From CAZTDU01 sp050248795 (GTDB taxonomy: Bacteria; Pseudomonadota; Gammaproteobacteria; Burkholderiales; SG8-39): a stretch of DNA of 6,257 nt. The translations under genes were made by a program, and so were the position numbers. The stretch covers positions 1-6,257 of the forward strand of contig JBFWRS010000092.1 in assembly GCA_050248795.1 (NCBI GenBank). The letters are read 5' to 3'. Below, one piece after another: positions 5,656-6,257 of the stretch. A model generated the notes under the pieces. That model was not told the origin of the DNA. It searched no databases and was given only the letters and a program-made list of their open reading frames with translations. Positions within the stretch are counted from its first letter, which is position 1. Each line of letters begins with the position of its first letter.

Positions 5656-6257
<602 letters not shown>

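Overview
This is high-GC chromosomal DNA from a proteobacterium. The mutL-miaA gene order is typical of Beta- and Gammaproteobacteria. The MutL C-terminus and the H+-pyrophosphatase C-terminus look most like betaproteobacterial sequences; this placement comes from remembered family patterns, not from a search. No mobile element, CRISPR array, rRNA or tRNA is visible, and base composition looks even throughout. All six main genes belong to recognisable families. No obvious defence or mobile system is present.

Left part, plus strand (1-2003): the 3' part of mutL (mismatch repair) enters from outside the window and keeps the motifs of the nicking-endonuclease type of MutL. It is followed by miaA (tRNA A37 dimethylallyltransferase). 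The 64-base gap between them is unusual. It holds a strong GC hairpin with a pyrimidine-rich tail. A 24-codon ORF starts directly after the mutL stop with a good Shine-Dalgarno. The GTG start of miaA has no Shine-Dalgarno of its own. The small ORF runs through the hairpin and stops 8 bases inside miaA, so it could couple mutL translation to miaA.

Middle part, minus strand (5577 down to 2000): three tightly packed genes look like one operon. In transcription order they are a small FkbM-type SAM methyltransferase, a DUF1513 beta-propeller-like protein, and a periplasmic gamma-glutamyltranspeptidase (ggt). Gaps are 10 and 7 bases, and the Shine-Dalgarno of the second gene overlaps the stop codon of the first. 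ggt converges on miaA so closely that the two stop codons share one CTAG. I know of no established pathway joining these three families; the grouping is the least explained part of the window.

Right part, minus strand (6257 down to 5604): the C-terminal 199 codons of hppA, a membrane H+-translocating pyrophosphatase, end at a classic intrinsic terminator with a seven-T tail. The terminator separates hppA from the FkbM-DUF1513-ggt group, leaving only 26 bases before the FkbM start.
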